From positions 124,001 to 188,000 of the forward strand of contig NZ_CP051230.1 of assembly GCF_017792385.1 (NCBI RefSeq): a stretch of DNA of 64,000 bases, in the 5' to 3' direction. The position numbers were made by a program, and so were the translations under genes. Shown one piece after another: positions 47,488 to 55,886 of this stretch; position 1 is the first letter of the stretch, and each line of letters opens with the position of its first letter. This DNA is from Hyphomonas sp. GTDB lineage: Bacteria; Pseudomonadota; Alphaproteobacteria; Caulobacterales; Hyphomonadaceae. The notes below the pieces were generated by a model. It ran no database searches. It was not told the DNA's origin and saw only the letters and a program-made list of their open reading frames with translations.

Positions 47488-47973
47488 ATTCGCCGGGATT
47501 CCGGGTCTGATACCAATCACGCTTGAAGCGATGCCATGTCGAATGCGGCCAGTCGTCTGGATCTTCGACATAGCCATGCTTGACCGGATTGTAGTGAATG
47601 TAATTCACATGGGCCTCAAAGTCCCTCTCGTCCCGGATGGCATGCTCCCAGAACCTTTGCTGCCAGATTTTCCGCTCGCCTTTTCGTCCATGCCCCTTCA
47701 GGCTCTCGGAAAGGCGTTTGGTGAAGCCAGACTTGATGAGGCGGATGCGGGTCGAATAGTCAGAATCGCCTTCCGGCAGCGCCATCAGGAAATGCATGTG
47801 ATCGGGCAAGATCACCGCTGCGGGGTTTCGAACGGATAGCGACGAACGATGTCGCGCCAGCTTCGGCGTAGCGTGCCGATTTCCCTCACCGAAAGGTCAG
47901 ATGCGCGATTAAAAAGCGTGACCGTGAAGAAATAGGTCCCACCCGGAATATAGAGGCGCCTATAATCCGGCAT
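47468..47973 (-). pseudogene. REP-associated tyrosine transposase (RAYT), frameshifted
   Basis: An IS200-like Y1 transposase domesticated to REP sequences. The ATG at 47973 has GGGAG seven bases upstream and begins MPDYRRLYIPGGTYFFTVTL. The frame proceeds through WRDIVRRYPFET and meets a TGA at 47812-47814. The rest continues in another frame as AAVILPDHMHFLMALPEGD (the HxH metal site), then WQQRFWEHAIRDERDFEAHV and NYIHYNPVKHGYVEDP. Adding one base in the CCCC run near 47830 restores a complete protein of about 168 residues, so a single-base deletion (or a homopolymer read error) has split it. The Tyr nucleophile region (YIHYNPVKHG) and REP flanks are intact. Confidence 0.85.
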
Positions 47974-48000
47974 GGTGTTTCTCCCTGTTTGCCTCCGTGT

Positions 48001-48023
48001 GGCGGGTCTTGACCCGCCCTACG
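48001..48023 (+). repeat. REP element 3
   Basis: GGCGGGTC-TT-GACCCGCC with tail CTACG, 27 bp upstream of the RAYT ATG. It also ends at the 3' boundary of the quinone reductase gene, overlapping its stop codon region. Confidence 0.85.
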
Positions 48024-48990
48024 GGATGAGGATGGTCGCTCCCGTCGTCGTGCCGCTTTCGATCGCCTCGTGCGCCTTCGCGGCTTCGGAGAGCGGGGCG
48101 CGCTGGCCGATGTCGGCTTTCAGGGTGCCGGACTTCAGGGCACTGAAGAGGAGGCTGGCGCCGCGGGCGAGGCTGTCTGTATCCTGAATGAAGCTGAACA
48201 GGGTGGGCCGCGTCATGACGAGGGAACCGCCCTGGGCGAGGCGGCCGGGCGGGATCGGCTCGACAGGGCCGGAGGCATTGCCATAGGTGACGAACCAGCC
48301 CGCCGTGCGCAGGCTGTTCAGGCTTTCCTCCGCGCTGATGCGGCCGACACTGTCATAGGCGACATCGACGCCGCGCCCATCGGTCAGCGCCTTCACCTGT
48401 TCGGCGACGCCTTCATAGCCGACGATCACATCCGAGGCGCCGAGCGCCCTGGCCTTTTCGGCCTTCGCCTCTGTCGAGGTGACGGCGATGACGCGCGCGC
48501 CGAGGCTGGCGGCCCATGGCACGAGCAGAGTGCCGACGCCGCCGACCGGCGCCCAGACCAGGATCGTCTCCCCGGCCTGCAGCGGGCGCACCTCAAACAG
48601 GAGCGCCCATGCGGTGAGCCCCTTCAACAGCACGGCGGCGGCATCCTGCGGGGTGATCCCCTCCGGCAGGGGAATCATGCGCTCGGCCGGGCCGGTGAAA
48701 TGGCTGGCATAGGTGCCGCTGGCCAGATAGCAGACCCGGTCACCAGGCTTCAGATGGGTGACGCCCTCGCCCACTTCCTGCACGGCGCCGGCGCCTTCCT
48801 GTCCGGGCGTGAAGGGGAAACGCACGGGGTAGAGCCCGGTGCGGTGATAGGTGTCGATGAAATTGAGGCCCGCCGCGCTCTGGCGGACGGTCACTTCACC
48901 GGGGCCGGGCTTGCGGGGGATGAAGTCTTCGACTTTCAGCACGTCCGGGCCACCGGTCTCGTGCATCTGGATGCGATAGGGCTGGGTCAT
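48019..48990 (-). CDS. NADPH:quinone oxidoreductase (Qor family, zinc-free MDR)
   Basis: Medium-chain dehydrogenase/reductase of 323 residues reducing quinones or related enones with NADPH. An N-terminal GroES-like domain ([17 protein letters not shown], then [14 protein letters not shown]) lacks the catalytic zinc ligands, as in Qor/zeta-crystallin. The Rossmann motif is [14 protein letters not shown]. The C-terminal half contains [15 protein letters not shown] at 48990; the long upstream extension overlaps rnhB and is spurious. Divergent from rnhB (61 bp). Its 3' end runs into REP 3. Confidence 0.92.
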   Translation of the reverse strand: MTQPYRIQMHETGGPDVLKVEDFIPRKPGPGEVTVRQSAAGLNFIDTYHRTGLYPVRFPFTPGQEGAGAVQEVGEGVTHLKPGDRVCYLASGTYASHFTGPAERMIPLPEGITPQDAAAVLLKGLTAWALLFEVRPLQAGETILVWAPVGGVGTLLVPWAASLGARVIAVTSTEAKAEKARALGASDVIVGYEGVAEQVKALTDGRGVDVAYDSVGRISAEESLNSLRTAGWFVTYGNASGPVEPIPPGRLAQGGSLVMTRPTLFSFIQDTDSLARGASLLFSALKSGTLKADIGQRAPLSEAAKAHEAIESGTTTGATILIP

Positions 48991-49051
48991 GGCTGCTATA
49001 GAGACCCGAGGCGCGCTGGAGCGCAAGAGCGACTCGCGTTTCTCTGGCGCG

Positions 49052-49636
49052 ATGACGAAGACGACGCTAATCATTGCCGGTGTGGACGAGGCGGGCCGGG
49101 GCCCCTGGGCCGGGCCGGTGACGGCGGGCGCAGTGATCCTGGACCCGGCGCGGCCCATTGAAGGCCTGACCGATTCCAAGAAGCTGACCGAGCCACGGCG
49201 CGATGCGCTGGCCCCCATCATCCGGGAGCGCGCGGCGGCCTGGAGCGTGGCGCATGCCACGCCGGAGGAGATCGACCGGCTGAACATTCGTCAGGCGACC
49301 TTCCTGGCGATGGAGCGGGCGGTGGCGGGGCTCGGCCTGGTGCCGGAGCACATATTGGTGGATGGCAACGCCCTGCCCGCCAATTTCCCCTGCAGCGCGG
49401 AGGCCATCGTGAAGGGCGATTTGACCGAACCGGCGATCTCGGCCGCCTCGATCCTGGCGAAGACGGTGCGCGACGCGCTGATGAAGGAGCTGGACGCCGC
49501 CTTCCCGGCCTATGGGTTTGCCCGGCACAAGGGCTATGGCACGGCGGCCCATGCCGCAGCGCTGGGCGAACACGGCCCCTGCCCGCACCACCGGCAAAGC
49601 TTTGCCCCGGTCAAACGGGCCTTGGCGCGGGCCTGA
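49052..49636 (+). CDS. rnhB: Ribonuclease HII
   Basis: Removes ribonucleotides and RNA-DNA hybrids (194 residues). Catalytic carboxylates are visible: Asp12 and Glu13 in [14 protein letters not shown], Asp104 in LVDGNALP, and Asp141 in SILAKTVRD. The C-terminal [20 protein letters not shown] loop is conserved. ATG at 49052 gives the family start; the longer frame to 48989 overlaps the divergent quinone reductase start. No clear Shine-Dalgarno. Confidence 0.95.
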   Translation: MTKTTLIIAGVDEAGRGPWAGPVTAGAVILDPARPIEGLTDSKKLTEPRRDALAPIIRERAAAWSVAHATPEEIDRLNIRQATFLAMERAVAGLGLVPEHILVDGNALPANFPCSAEAIVKGDLTEPAISAASILAKTVRDALMKELDAAFPAYGFARHKGYGTAAHAAALGEHGPCPHHRQSFAPVKRALARA

Positions 49637-49728
49637 GCGCCCGCCTCCCCTGCCCGCACGCCCAGTCTTAACCAATTGGGCGATCCTGTAAGCAATTCTC
49701 CCCCAAAGCCCCCCGAAGCGGCCACATT

Positions 49729-49743
49729 TTAACGGCTGATTAA
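49729..49743 (+). promoter_or_regulatory. CtrA box upstream of the GIY-YIG gene
   Basis: TTAACGGCTGATTAA followed by CC: exact TTAA-N7-TTAACC consensus, 42 bp before the ATG at 49786, a position where CtrA could act at a promoter. Confidence 0.6.
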
Positions 49744-49785
49744 CCGTAGCAGGAGAGCTTCGCGCGAATCTGGAGGGACCGGCAT

Positions 49786-50211
49786 ATGTGGATATTGTTC
49801 GGGTGGCACACCTGGTGGGGCGAGTCGGGACGGCCCTATCGTTTCAAGATCACGCTGACCAAGAAGGGCCTGCCGGACGATGCCGGCATCTATATCTTCG
49901 TGCAGCGCCGCTTCGCCTTCTTCCTGTTCCCGCTCTATATCGGCAAGGCCGCGAACTTCAAGAACCGGCTGATCGGCCATGAGCGCTGGTGGGAAGCCTG
50001 GTGGAAACGCGGCGCGACCGAGCGGCACGTGCTGGTCGTGAAGAAAGCCTCTGACCGGGCGCGGATCGAGGAAGACCTGATCCGCCGCTATCAGCCGCGC
50101 ATGAACGACATCCTGATCCCGCGCGGCCACAATGATGCGCCCAACAATGCCCGCCTGCGCTTCTGGTGGAAGCTGAAGCGCATGTTCCGGATCCCCTTCC
50201 TGGCACGCTAG
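49786..50211 (+). CDS. Stand-alone GIY-YIG nuclease-domain protein
   Basis: A 141-residue basic protein with one GIY-YIG fold. GIY is at 34-36 (DDAGIYIFVQ), YIG at 51-53 (PLYIGKAANFKNRL), the catalytic Arg61 and His65 are in RLIGHERW, the metal-binding Glu is in RIEEDLIRRYQPRMN (95/96), and Asn107 closes the site. All family residues are present, so nuclease activity is plausible. A basic C-terminal tail (FWWKLKRMFRIPFLAR) may bind DNA or membrane. It is not the UvrC- or YhbQ-like arrangement I know and is not in an obvious mobile element. A full CtrA box 42 bp upstream suggests cell-cycle timing. Confidence 0.82.
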   Translation: MWILFGWHTWWGESGRPYRFKITLTKKGLPDDAGIYIFVQRRFAFFLFPLYIGKAANFKNRLIGHERWWEAWWKRGATERHVLVVKKASDRARIEEDLIRRYQPRMNDILIPRGHNDAPNNARLRFWWKLKRMFRIPFLAR

Positions 50212-50377
50212 GCCCGCGTTTTCGCGAATTTCCTGACAATTCAGCGAGGTGGCGGCCCTGTGACGGGTCGCTGGCGGGCCTGTGACGGGGCCGTGACGGC
50301 GCCATGACGTGGCCGGACAAAGGGTTTTTCCCCACTTTCAACGCGGTTACAAACAGCCCGAGGAAAGGGGACGACAC

Positions 50378-50839
50378 ATGCAGTTCGACACAGATGCCGC
50401 AAAGATCAAACGCTGGCGGGAAGAACGCCACTGGTCACAGGAACATCTGGCCGAACTGGCCGGGATTGGCGTGCGCACGGTGCAGCGGATCGAGACCGGC
50501 GAGAAGGCCTCCGGCGACTCCCTGAAGGCGCTGGCGGCGGCGTTCAATGTCGATGTCATGGCGCTGACGCTGGACGCGAAGACCGAAGCCGAGGCCATGA
50601 TCCGGGAAAAGAACGCCAAGGTGACCGCCGCGATGCGTCTGGGCTTTTTCATCCATCTGGCCAGCTATCTGTTCGGCATGGTCGTGTTTGCCGGGATCAG
50701 CCTGAGCATTGGCGGGGAGCGCTATGCGATGCTGACGCCGACAATCTGGTGGACGGTCGGCCTGGCCGGCCATGGCCTGGCCCTAGTCCTGGTCGAACTG
50801 ACCGCGCGCTACCAGCAGCAAATTGGCGCGGCGGACTGA
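50378..50839 (+). CDS. XRE-type HTH regulator with membrane-spanning 2TM domain
   Basis: A 153-residue protein with an N-terminal Cro/cI helix-turn-helix (about 8-62: WSQEHLAELAGIGVRTVQRI) fused to two membrane helices (about 88-110 and 121-142), resembling the 2TM domain family. Membrane-bound one-component regulator. ATG at 50378, about 18 nt after an AGGAAAGGGG run. Followed by ttcA after 55 bp on the same strand. Signal and targets unknown. Confidence 0.87.
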   Translation: MQFDTDAAKIKRWREERHWSQEHLAELAGIGVRTVQRIETGEKASGDSLKALAAAFNVDVMALTLDAKTEAEAMIREKNAKVTAAMRLGFFIHLASYLFGMVVFAGISLSIGGERYAMLTPTIWWTVGLAGHGLALVLVELTARYQQQIGAAD

Positions 50840-50894
50840 TCCTGTTGCGCAGGAAGGCTTGCGCGGCAAACCCGGCCCGTGAGATAGGGCGCGC

Positions 50895-51788
50895 ATGGCA
50901 GATGACACGACCTCCTTTTCCGCCGCGCCGCCCCTGTTTGCGGATGCGCCGTCCGGCGTCAGCTTCAAGAAGCTGCGCAAGCGGCTGGTGCGCGGCGCGC
51001 TGAAGGCGATTGACGATTACAAAATGGTCGACCGGCGGGCGGTGGATGCCGGAGAGGCGAAACGGCCGAAATGGCTGATCTGCCTGTCCGGCGGCAAGGA
51101 TTCCTATGGCTTGCTGGCGGTCCTGCTGGATTTGCAATGGCAGGGGGCACTGCCGGTGGACCTGGTCGCGTGCAATCTGGACCAGGGCCAGCCGGGGTTT
51201 CCGAAACATGTCCTGCCGGACTGGCTGGACACGGTTGGCGTGCGCTACCGGATCGAGACGCAGGACACCTATTCCATCGTCACCGAGAAGGTTCCCGAAG
51301 GGCGCACCTTCTGCGCCATGTGTTCCCGCCTGCGCCGGGGAATCCTGTATCGCATCGCGCGGGAAGAAGGCTGTGACGCCATTGTGCTCGGCCATCACCG
51401 TGACGATGCGCTGGAAACCTTCATGATGAATTTCGTGCATGGCGGGCGGCTCGCCGCGATGCCGCCAAAGCTGCTGAATGACGAGGGCGACGTGTTTGTG
51501 CTCCGCCCGCTGATTACGGCGGCGGAAGACGATCTTGCGAAGTTTGCCGAGGCGATGGCATTCCCGATCATTCCCTGCAATCTGTGCGGCAGCCAGGACG
51601 GCCTGCAGCGCGTGGCGATGAAGCAGATGCTGGACGAGTGGGAGAAGAAGAAGCCGGGCGTGCGGCAGGTGATGGCCCATGCGCTGGCCACAGTGCGCCC
51701 AAGCCATCTGCACGACCCGCGCGTGTTCGACTTCGCTGGCCTCGAAATTGGCGATCCGGGTGAAGATGATCCGAACGTACCGTTCTAG
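50895..51788 (+). CDS. ttcA: tRNA 2-thiocytidine biosynthesis protein TtcA
   Basis: ATP-dependent enzyme that thiolates cytidine 32 of certain tRNAs (297 residues). PP-loop SGGKDS at 65-70; Cys140 and Cys143 in [10 protein letters not shown] and Cys231 in [10 protein letters not shown] bind the [4Fe-4S] cluster. [14 protein letters not shown] is conserved. Start at 50895. Confidence 0.96.
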   Translation: MADDTTSFSAAPPLFADAPSGVSFKKLRKRLVRGALKAIDDYKMVDRRAVDAGEAKRPKWLICLSGGKDSYGLLAVLLDLQWQGALPVDLVACNLDQGQPGFPKHVLPDWLDTVGVRYRIETQDTYSIVTEKVPEGRTFCAMCSRLRRGILYRIAREEGCDAIVLGHHRDDALETFMMNFVHGGRLAAMPPKLLNDEGDVFVLRPLITAAEDDLAKFAEAMAFPIIPCNLCGSQDGLQRVAMKQMLDEWEKKKPGVRQVMAHALATVRPSHLHDPRVFDFAGLEIGDPGEDDPNVPF

Positions 51789-51794
51789 GCGGCG

Positions 51795-52277
51795 TCAGTC
51801 AGGCGCGTTGACGAACAAGAGAACGATGCCGCTGGAGATTGCGTACTGGAATGCGCCGCCCTGTGCGGCCGCGCCTAGCGGGGTCTGCCACATCTGGAAG
51901 TAGGCGCCGCCAATCACCATGAACAGGCCGAACCAGACCAGCAGCGCCATGACGCAGCCCATGATTGCCCAGGTTTTTGCATCGTGGAAACTCTCTGCAG
52001 AACTGCCCCGCACCCGGAACATGTCATACGCGCCCTTGAACGAGCATGCGGCAACCAAAAGTTCGCCAATGATGATGCAACACAGGACAATCGTGATCAG
52101 GACCGGAGATGAAACAGCTGGCCCGAAGGCGTTGGGATAGGCCTCGTTGCCCGCCATCGGCAGCACGCCCTGGACGAATCCTTTCGCGGCCTCGAAATTC
52201 ACGACGTTATTGAGCGCATAGAACAGGCCCTGCAGCCCGACAAACACGATGAGCAATATTTTCGACAGTCTTATCAT
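51795..52277 (-). CDS. DUF2165 family membrane protein
   Basis: A 160-residue inner-membrane protein with four hydrophobic segments (about 5-23, 58-80, 103-125, 137-157). The start MIRLSKILLIVFVGLQGLFY, NNVVNFEAAKGFVQGVLPM and the central GELLVAACSFKGAYDMFR region match DUF2165, predicted small integral membrane proteins of unknown function. Convergent with ttcA (6 bp between the stop codons). Confidence 0.85.
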   Translation of the reverse strand: MIRLSKILLIVFVGLQGLFYALNNVVNFEAAKGFVQGVLPMAGNEAYPNAFGPAVSSPVLITIVLCCIIIGELLVAACSFKGAYDMFRVRGSSAESFHDAKTWAIMGCVMALLVWFGLFMVIGGAYFQMWQTPLGAAAQGGAFQYAISSGIVLLFVNAPD

Positions 52278-52355
52278 GGCGTCCTCCCTACCAAGAGGAC
52301 AAGCCTAGCCGATTTTGGGCTAAATGGCGAAGCCCAATCCGTCCGCATACAAGAA

Positions 52356-52383
52356 AGGCGCGGCTCCGATTGGAACCGCGCCT
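52356..52383 (-). terminator. Terminator of the acyl-CoA dehydrogenase at 52407
   Basis: Minus-strand hairpin AGGCGCGG-T-TCC / GGA-G-CCGCGCCT with a 4-nt loop, followed by TTTCTTG, 24 bp past the stop codon. Confidence 0.85.
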
Positions 52384-52406
52384 GTGAATTGCGCTGGTGA
52401 AGGCGC

Positions 52407-53708
52407 CTATTTCCGCCAGACGGCGGCCATGGCCGGGTCTTCCTCTTCGCCCGTGTATTTGCGGGTTTCGGCGCGGCCAACCACCATGTGGTGCACTTCG
52501 TCCGGGCCGTCCGCCAGGCGCAGCGTGCGCTGATTGGCATACATGCGGGCCAGCGGCGTCCATTGCGATACACCGGCAGCGCCATGCATCTGGATGGCAT
52601 CGTCGATGATGGCACACACGCGTTCCGGTACCATGGCCTTGACCATGGAAATCCAGACGCGGGCTTCCTTGTTGCCCAGCACGTCCATCGCCTTGGCGGC
52701 CTTGAGGACCATCATGCGCATGGCTTCAATCTCGATGCGGGCACGCGAGACCTTTTCGAGGTTTCCACCCAGCTTGATCAAGTCACGGCCAAAGGCCTGG
52801 CGTGTCATGCCGCGCACGACCATCAGGTCCAGCGCCTTTTCAGCAGCGCCCAGCGAGCGCATGCAGTGGTGGATGCGGCCCGGCCCGAGACGGAGCTGAG
52901 AGATTTCGAAGCCGCGGCCTTCGCCGAGCAGGATATTTTCCTTCGGTACACGCACGTTTTCGAAACGGATATGCATGTGACCGTGCGGCGCATCCGGATC
53001 GCCAAAGACATGCATCGGTCCGAGAATGGTGACTCCCGGGTGCGGCAGCGGCACAAGGATCTGGCTCTGCTGCTTGTTCGGCGCGGCATCCGGGCTGGTC
53101 TTCACCATGCAGATCATGATCTTGCAGCGCGGGTCTCCGGCGCCGGATATGTAGAATTTTTCGCCATTGATCACCCACTCATCGCCTTCGAGCACGGCGC
53201 TCATGGAGACGTTCTTGGCGTCGGAAGACGGCAGGGCCGGCTCGGTCATGGCGAAGGCCGACCGGATCTCGCCATTCAGCAGAGGCTTCAGCCAGCGCTC
53301 TTTCTGTTCCGGCGTGCCGACACGCTCGAGCACTTCCATATTGCCCGTGTCCGGCGCGGAGCAGTTCATGGTCTCCGAAGCCAGCGGGTTCTTGCCCAGC
53401 TCTGCCGCGATATAGGCATAGTCGAGATTCTTCAGGCCTTCGCCGGTTTCGGCATCCGGCAGGAAGAAGTTCCACAGGCCCTGCTTCTTGGCTTCGTCCT
53501 TTGCCTTTTCGAGCGCTTCCAGCTGGCCCGGCGCATAGGACCAGATATCCGTCTTGCCTTCGCCGAGGCGTTCAAATTCCTCGCTCATCGGGTTCACGAC
53601 GTCGCGAATGAAGGTCTTCACATGCTCGTAGAGCGGCACGGCCGCATCCGACATGCGTAGATCATTCAAATCATTCTGGACGTCCATGGACGTTTCGGTA
53701 TCCGCCAT
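52407..53708 (-). CDS. Acyl-CoA dehydrogenase (ACAD10/11-like)
   Basis: Third acyl-CoA dehydrogenase of the window (433 residues). The N-terminal helical domain contains KTFIRDVVNPMSEEFERLGE and the beta domain SAFAMTEPALPSSDAKNV. The C-terminal domain has AMVPERVCAIIDDAIQMHGA and RTLRLADGPDEVHHM; the ADGPDEVH motif is that of the ACAD10/ACAD11 branch, often used for branched or 4-hydroxy acyl-CoA. ATG at 53708 with AGGAG 8 nt upstream. Stands alone, with its own terminator; no GTTTACGT operator seen upstream. Confidence 0.92.
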   Translation of the reverse strand: MADTETSMDVQNDLNDLRMSDAAVPLYEHVKTFIRDVVNPMSEEFERLGEGKTDIWSYAPGQLEALEKAKDEAKKQGLWNFFLPDAETGEGLKNLDYAYIAAELGKNPLASETMNCSAPDTGNMEVLERVGTPEQKERWLKPLLNGEIRSAFAMTEPALPSSDAKNVSMSAVLEGDEWVINGEKFYISGAGDPRCKIMICMVKTSPDAAPNKQQSQILVPLPHPGVTILGPMHVFGDPDAPHGHMHIRFENVRVPKENILLGEGRGFEISQLRLGPGRIHHCMRSLGAAEKALDLMVVRGMTRQAFGRDLIKLGGNLEKVSRARIEIEAMRMMVLKAAKAMDVLGNKEARVWISMVKAMVPERVCAIIDDAIQMHGAAGVSQWTPLARMYANQRTLRLADGPDEVHHMVVGRAETRKYTGEEEDPAMAAVWRK

Positions 53709-53860
53709 TTCGGTGTCTCCTCTCAGACTGTGTTGTTGGGGGAATGGTACGCCTTGCGGCTGGGGCGCCGCAAATTGTTTCTATGAAATCTTTTGTGTCG
53801 GCAGGACGTCGCGCCACGCGCTGTTTGGCGTTTCGCGACGAACCGGTCTAGGTCAGCGGC

Positions 53861-54607
53861 ATGAGCCCGGTTTCCGCCGTCATCATCCTGGTCACCGTGC
53901 TGGCCACAAGCTTCCTGTCCGGCATATTCGGCATGGCAGGCGGCATCATCTTCATGGGCGTGCTGACGGCGCTGCTGCCCGTGGCAACCGCGATGATCCT
54001 GCACGGCACGGTGCAGATGGTGGCGAATGGCTATCGCGCCTATCTCTGGCGCAAGCACATTCACTGGCGTGTCTTCCGCCGCTATGCGCTTGGCTCGATT
54101 GCGGCAGTCGCCCTGCTGTTCGCGCTCAGCTGGCGCCCGGAAAAGCAGATGGTGTACCTGTTGCTGGGTCTGGTGACGCTGCTGGTCTGGTTGCCGAAAT
54201 CGGTTGCCGATCTGGACATCCAGAAACCCTTTCAGGCCGAAGGCGCGGGCTTTGTCGTACAAGCGCTGAACACGGTGGCCGGCGTTGCCGGACCATTGAT
54301 GGACCAGTTCTTCGTCCATACCGACCTGCACCGGCACGAGATTGTGGCAACCAAATCCATCACGCAGGTTCTGGCGCACTTCGTGAAGATCATCTTCTGG
54401 AGCGTTCCGGTCGTCCTGGCATCCGGCATGCAGGCCCTTCCGCCGGCCTGGCTGGTCCTGGCGGCCATCCCGCTGTCCATGCTGGGCACGACTCTGGGCG
54501 GCAAGGTGCTGGACCGGATGAGCGACGTGAACTTCAAGCGCGGCATGAAATACCTGGTCACGGCAGTCGGCGCAGTGATGCTGATGCGCGCCGCAGGCTG
54601 GCTCTGA
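53861..54607 (+). CDS. TSUP (TauE/SafE) family exporter
   Basis: Inner-membrane transporter of 248 residues with about eight helices in two repeats, typical of the sulfite/sulfonate/organic-acid exporter family. The first repeat begins SPVSAVIILVTVLATSFLSG with the GMAGGIIFMGVL loop; the second has GMQALPPAWLVLAAIPLSML followed by TTLGGKVL. Substrate cannot be deduced. Same strand as the LysR gene 154 bp downstream, which might control it. Confidence 0.85.
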   Translation: MSPVSAVIILVTVLATSFLSGIFGMAGGIIFMGVLTALLPVATAMILHGTVQMVANGYRAYLWRKHIHWRVFRRYALGSIAAVALLFALSWRPEKQMVYLLLGLVTLLVWLPKSVADLDIQKPFQAEGAGFVVQALNTVAGVAGPLMDQFFVHTDLHRHEIVATKSITQVLAHFVKIIFWSVPVVLASGMQALPPAWLVLAAIPLSMLGTTLGGKVLDRMSDVNFKRGMKYLVTAVGAVMLMRAAGWL

Positions 54608-54730
54608 CACCCTTGCGCGCAAGCGGTTCGATTGTGTGGGCGTTCTCGCCGCGATCATTCACCACCTCTGTTCTGGCAGCGACGATAGCGTGCGCTCGAT
54701 CATTCGGGAAATTTATTATATGAAGACAAC

Positions 54731-54749
54731 ACATCACGAATGGTGATGT
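54731..54749 (+). promoter_or_regulatory. LysR-type operator (autoregulatory)
   Basis: ACATCAC-GAATG-GTGATGT: a perfect 7-5-7 palindrome containing the T-N11-A core (ATCAC-N5-GTGAT), ending 12 bp before the LysR ATG. Position would block its own translation start or promoter. Confidence 0.6.
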
Positions 54750-54761
54750 TTGGAGCCGAAG

Positions 54762-55676
54762 ATGAACCTCAGATCGCTGGACCTGAACCTGCTGCCCGTA
54801 CTGGAGGCGGTCTATACCGAGCGCAGCCTGACCCGGGCGAGCGAGTCCCTGCACATCACGCAGCCCGCCGTGAGCAATGCCCTGGCCCGGCTGCGCACCC
54901 ATTTCGAGGATCCGCTGTTCGTGCGCGAGGGGCGCGGCGTGAAGCCGACGGCCATGGCAGAGGCGCTGATGCCGGCGGTGCGGGACGCGCTGGACCGGCT
55001 GCGGGCCGGTCTGGAGCCACGCTCGGCATTCGAGCCATCCCGGTCGACCCGTGTGTTCAACATTTCCGCCCGCGATGCCGGGGCGTTCATGATTGCGCCC
55101 GGCCTGGCGCGACGCCTGCAGTCCACCGCGCCGGGCGTGCGGATTGCCTGGACCCAATTGAACCGGGGCGCAATCTCGACCGAACTGGCCTCCGGCCGCC
55201 TGGACCTGGCAATTGACGTGCCCGGCATTCGCGGATCCGACCTCGAGCGTGAACCGCTGATGATGACGCCCTATGTCTGCGTCGTGTCGCAATCCCATCC
55301 GCTGGCGGGCACGCCCATGAATTTCGAGACCTATCTGGACCTGCGCCATGTGGTCGTGTCCAGCCGCCGGGAGGGCCGGTCCTATGTCGAGGAAGTGGCC
55401 CGCACACATGGCGCACGCATCACGCCGGTGATGCGCCTGCCGCACTACATGCCGGCCATGGAAATCGTCCGCGAGACGGACCTTGCCCTGACATTGCCTG
55501 CGGCCATGGCGACCGCCCCGGGGCTCGTCACGCATGACCTGCCGGGCGTGTTCCCGCCGCTCGACAGCGAATTGTACTGGCGCCGGGAGAATTCGGAGGA
55601 CGCGGCGCTGTCCTGGTTGCGCTCGCTGATCCTCGAAACCGTTCAGGACATCGCGCCGCGCTTGTCATCTGCCTGA
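54762..55676 (+). CDS. LysR-family transcriptional regulator
   Basis: LTTR of 304 residues. Winged HTH (about 3-62: MNLRSLDLNLLPVLEAVYTE, then LTRASESLHITQPAVSNALA), linker helix, and a periplasmic-binding-like effector domain (about 95-300) with ISARDAGAFMIAPGLARRL and the LDLAIDVPGI strand. The opening DLNLLPVLEAVYTERSLTRA resembles the NahR/NodD-like branch for aromatic or flavonoid effectors. ATG at 54762 has GGAG 6 nt upstream; a TTG four codons earlier overlaps the operator. Target may be itself or the TSUP gene. Confidence 0.92.
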   Translation: MNLRSLDLNLLPVLEAVYTERSLTRASESLHITQPAVSNALARLRTHFEDPLFVREGRGVKPTAMAEALMPAVRDALDRLRAGLEPRSAFEPSRSTRVFNISARDAGAFMIAPGLARRLQSTAPGVRIAWTQLNRGAISTELASGRLDLAIDVPGIRGSDLEREPLMMTPYVCVVSQSHPLAGTPMNFETYLDLRHVVVSSRREGRSYVEEVARTHGARITPVMRLPHYMPAMEIVRETDLALTLPAAMATAPGLVTHDLPGVFPPLDSELYWRRENSEDAALSWLRSLILETVQDIAPRLSSA

Positions 55677-55696
55677 TCAGACGATACGGAAGGCGC

Positions 55697-55812
55697 TGTC
55701 ACTTGGGGAGTAGCCAGCCGGTCGGATGACCGGGCCTCCGCGTCAACACACTCGGCCGGCCGGCCGTGGCGCGAAGGGAGCGGGCAACCGTTCGGGCGAG
55801 ACCAATGACGCC
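55697..55812 (+). promoter_or_regulatory. yybP-ykoY manganese riboswitch
   Basis: Leader of the GDT1/MneA-type gene. The conserved TTGGGGAGTAGCC and GTCAACACACTCGG blocks, which form the Mn2+ site, are followed by GGGCGAGACCAATGAC, whose CCAATGAC pairs with GTCACTTGG at the 5' end to close helix P1. This motif class senses Mn2+ and usually switches on Mn exporters. Confidence 0.93.
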
Positions 55813-55886
55813 GCTTTTCTGCTCTGGCCGGGCATGGAGAGATGGTGTCATTGCGTCAGATTTGCCCGGCCTGGAGACTGTCATTC

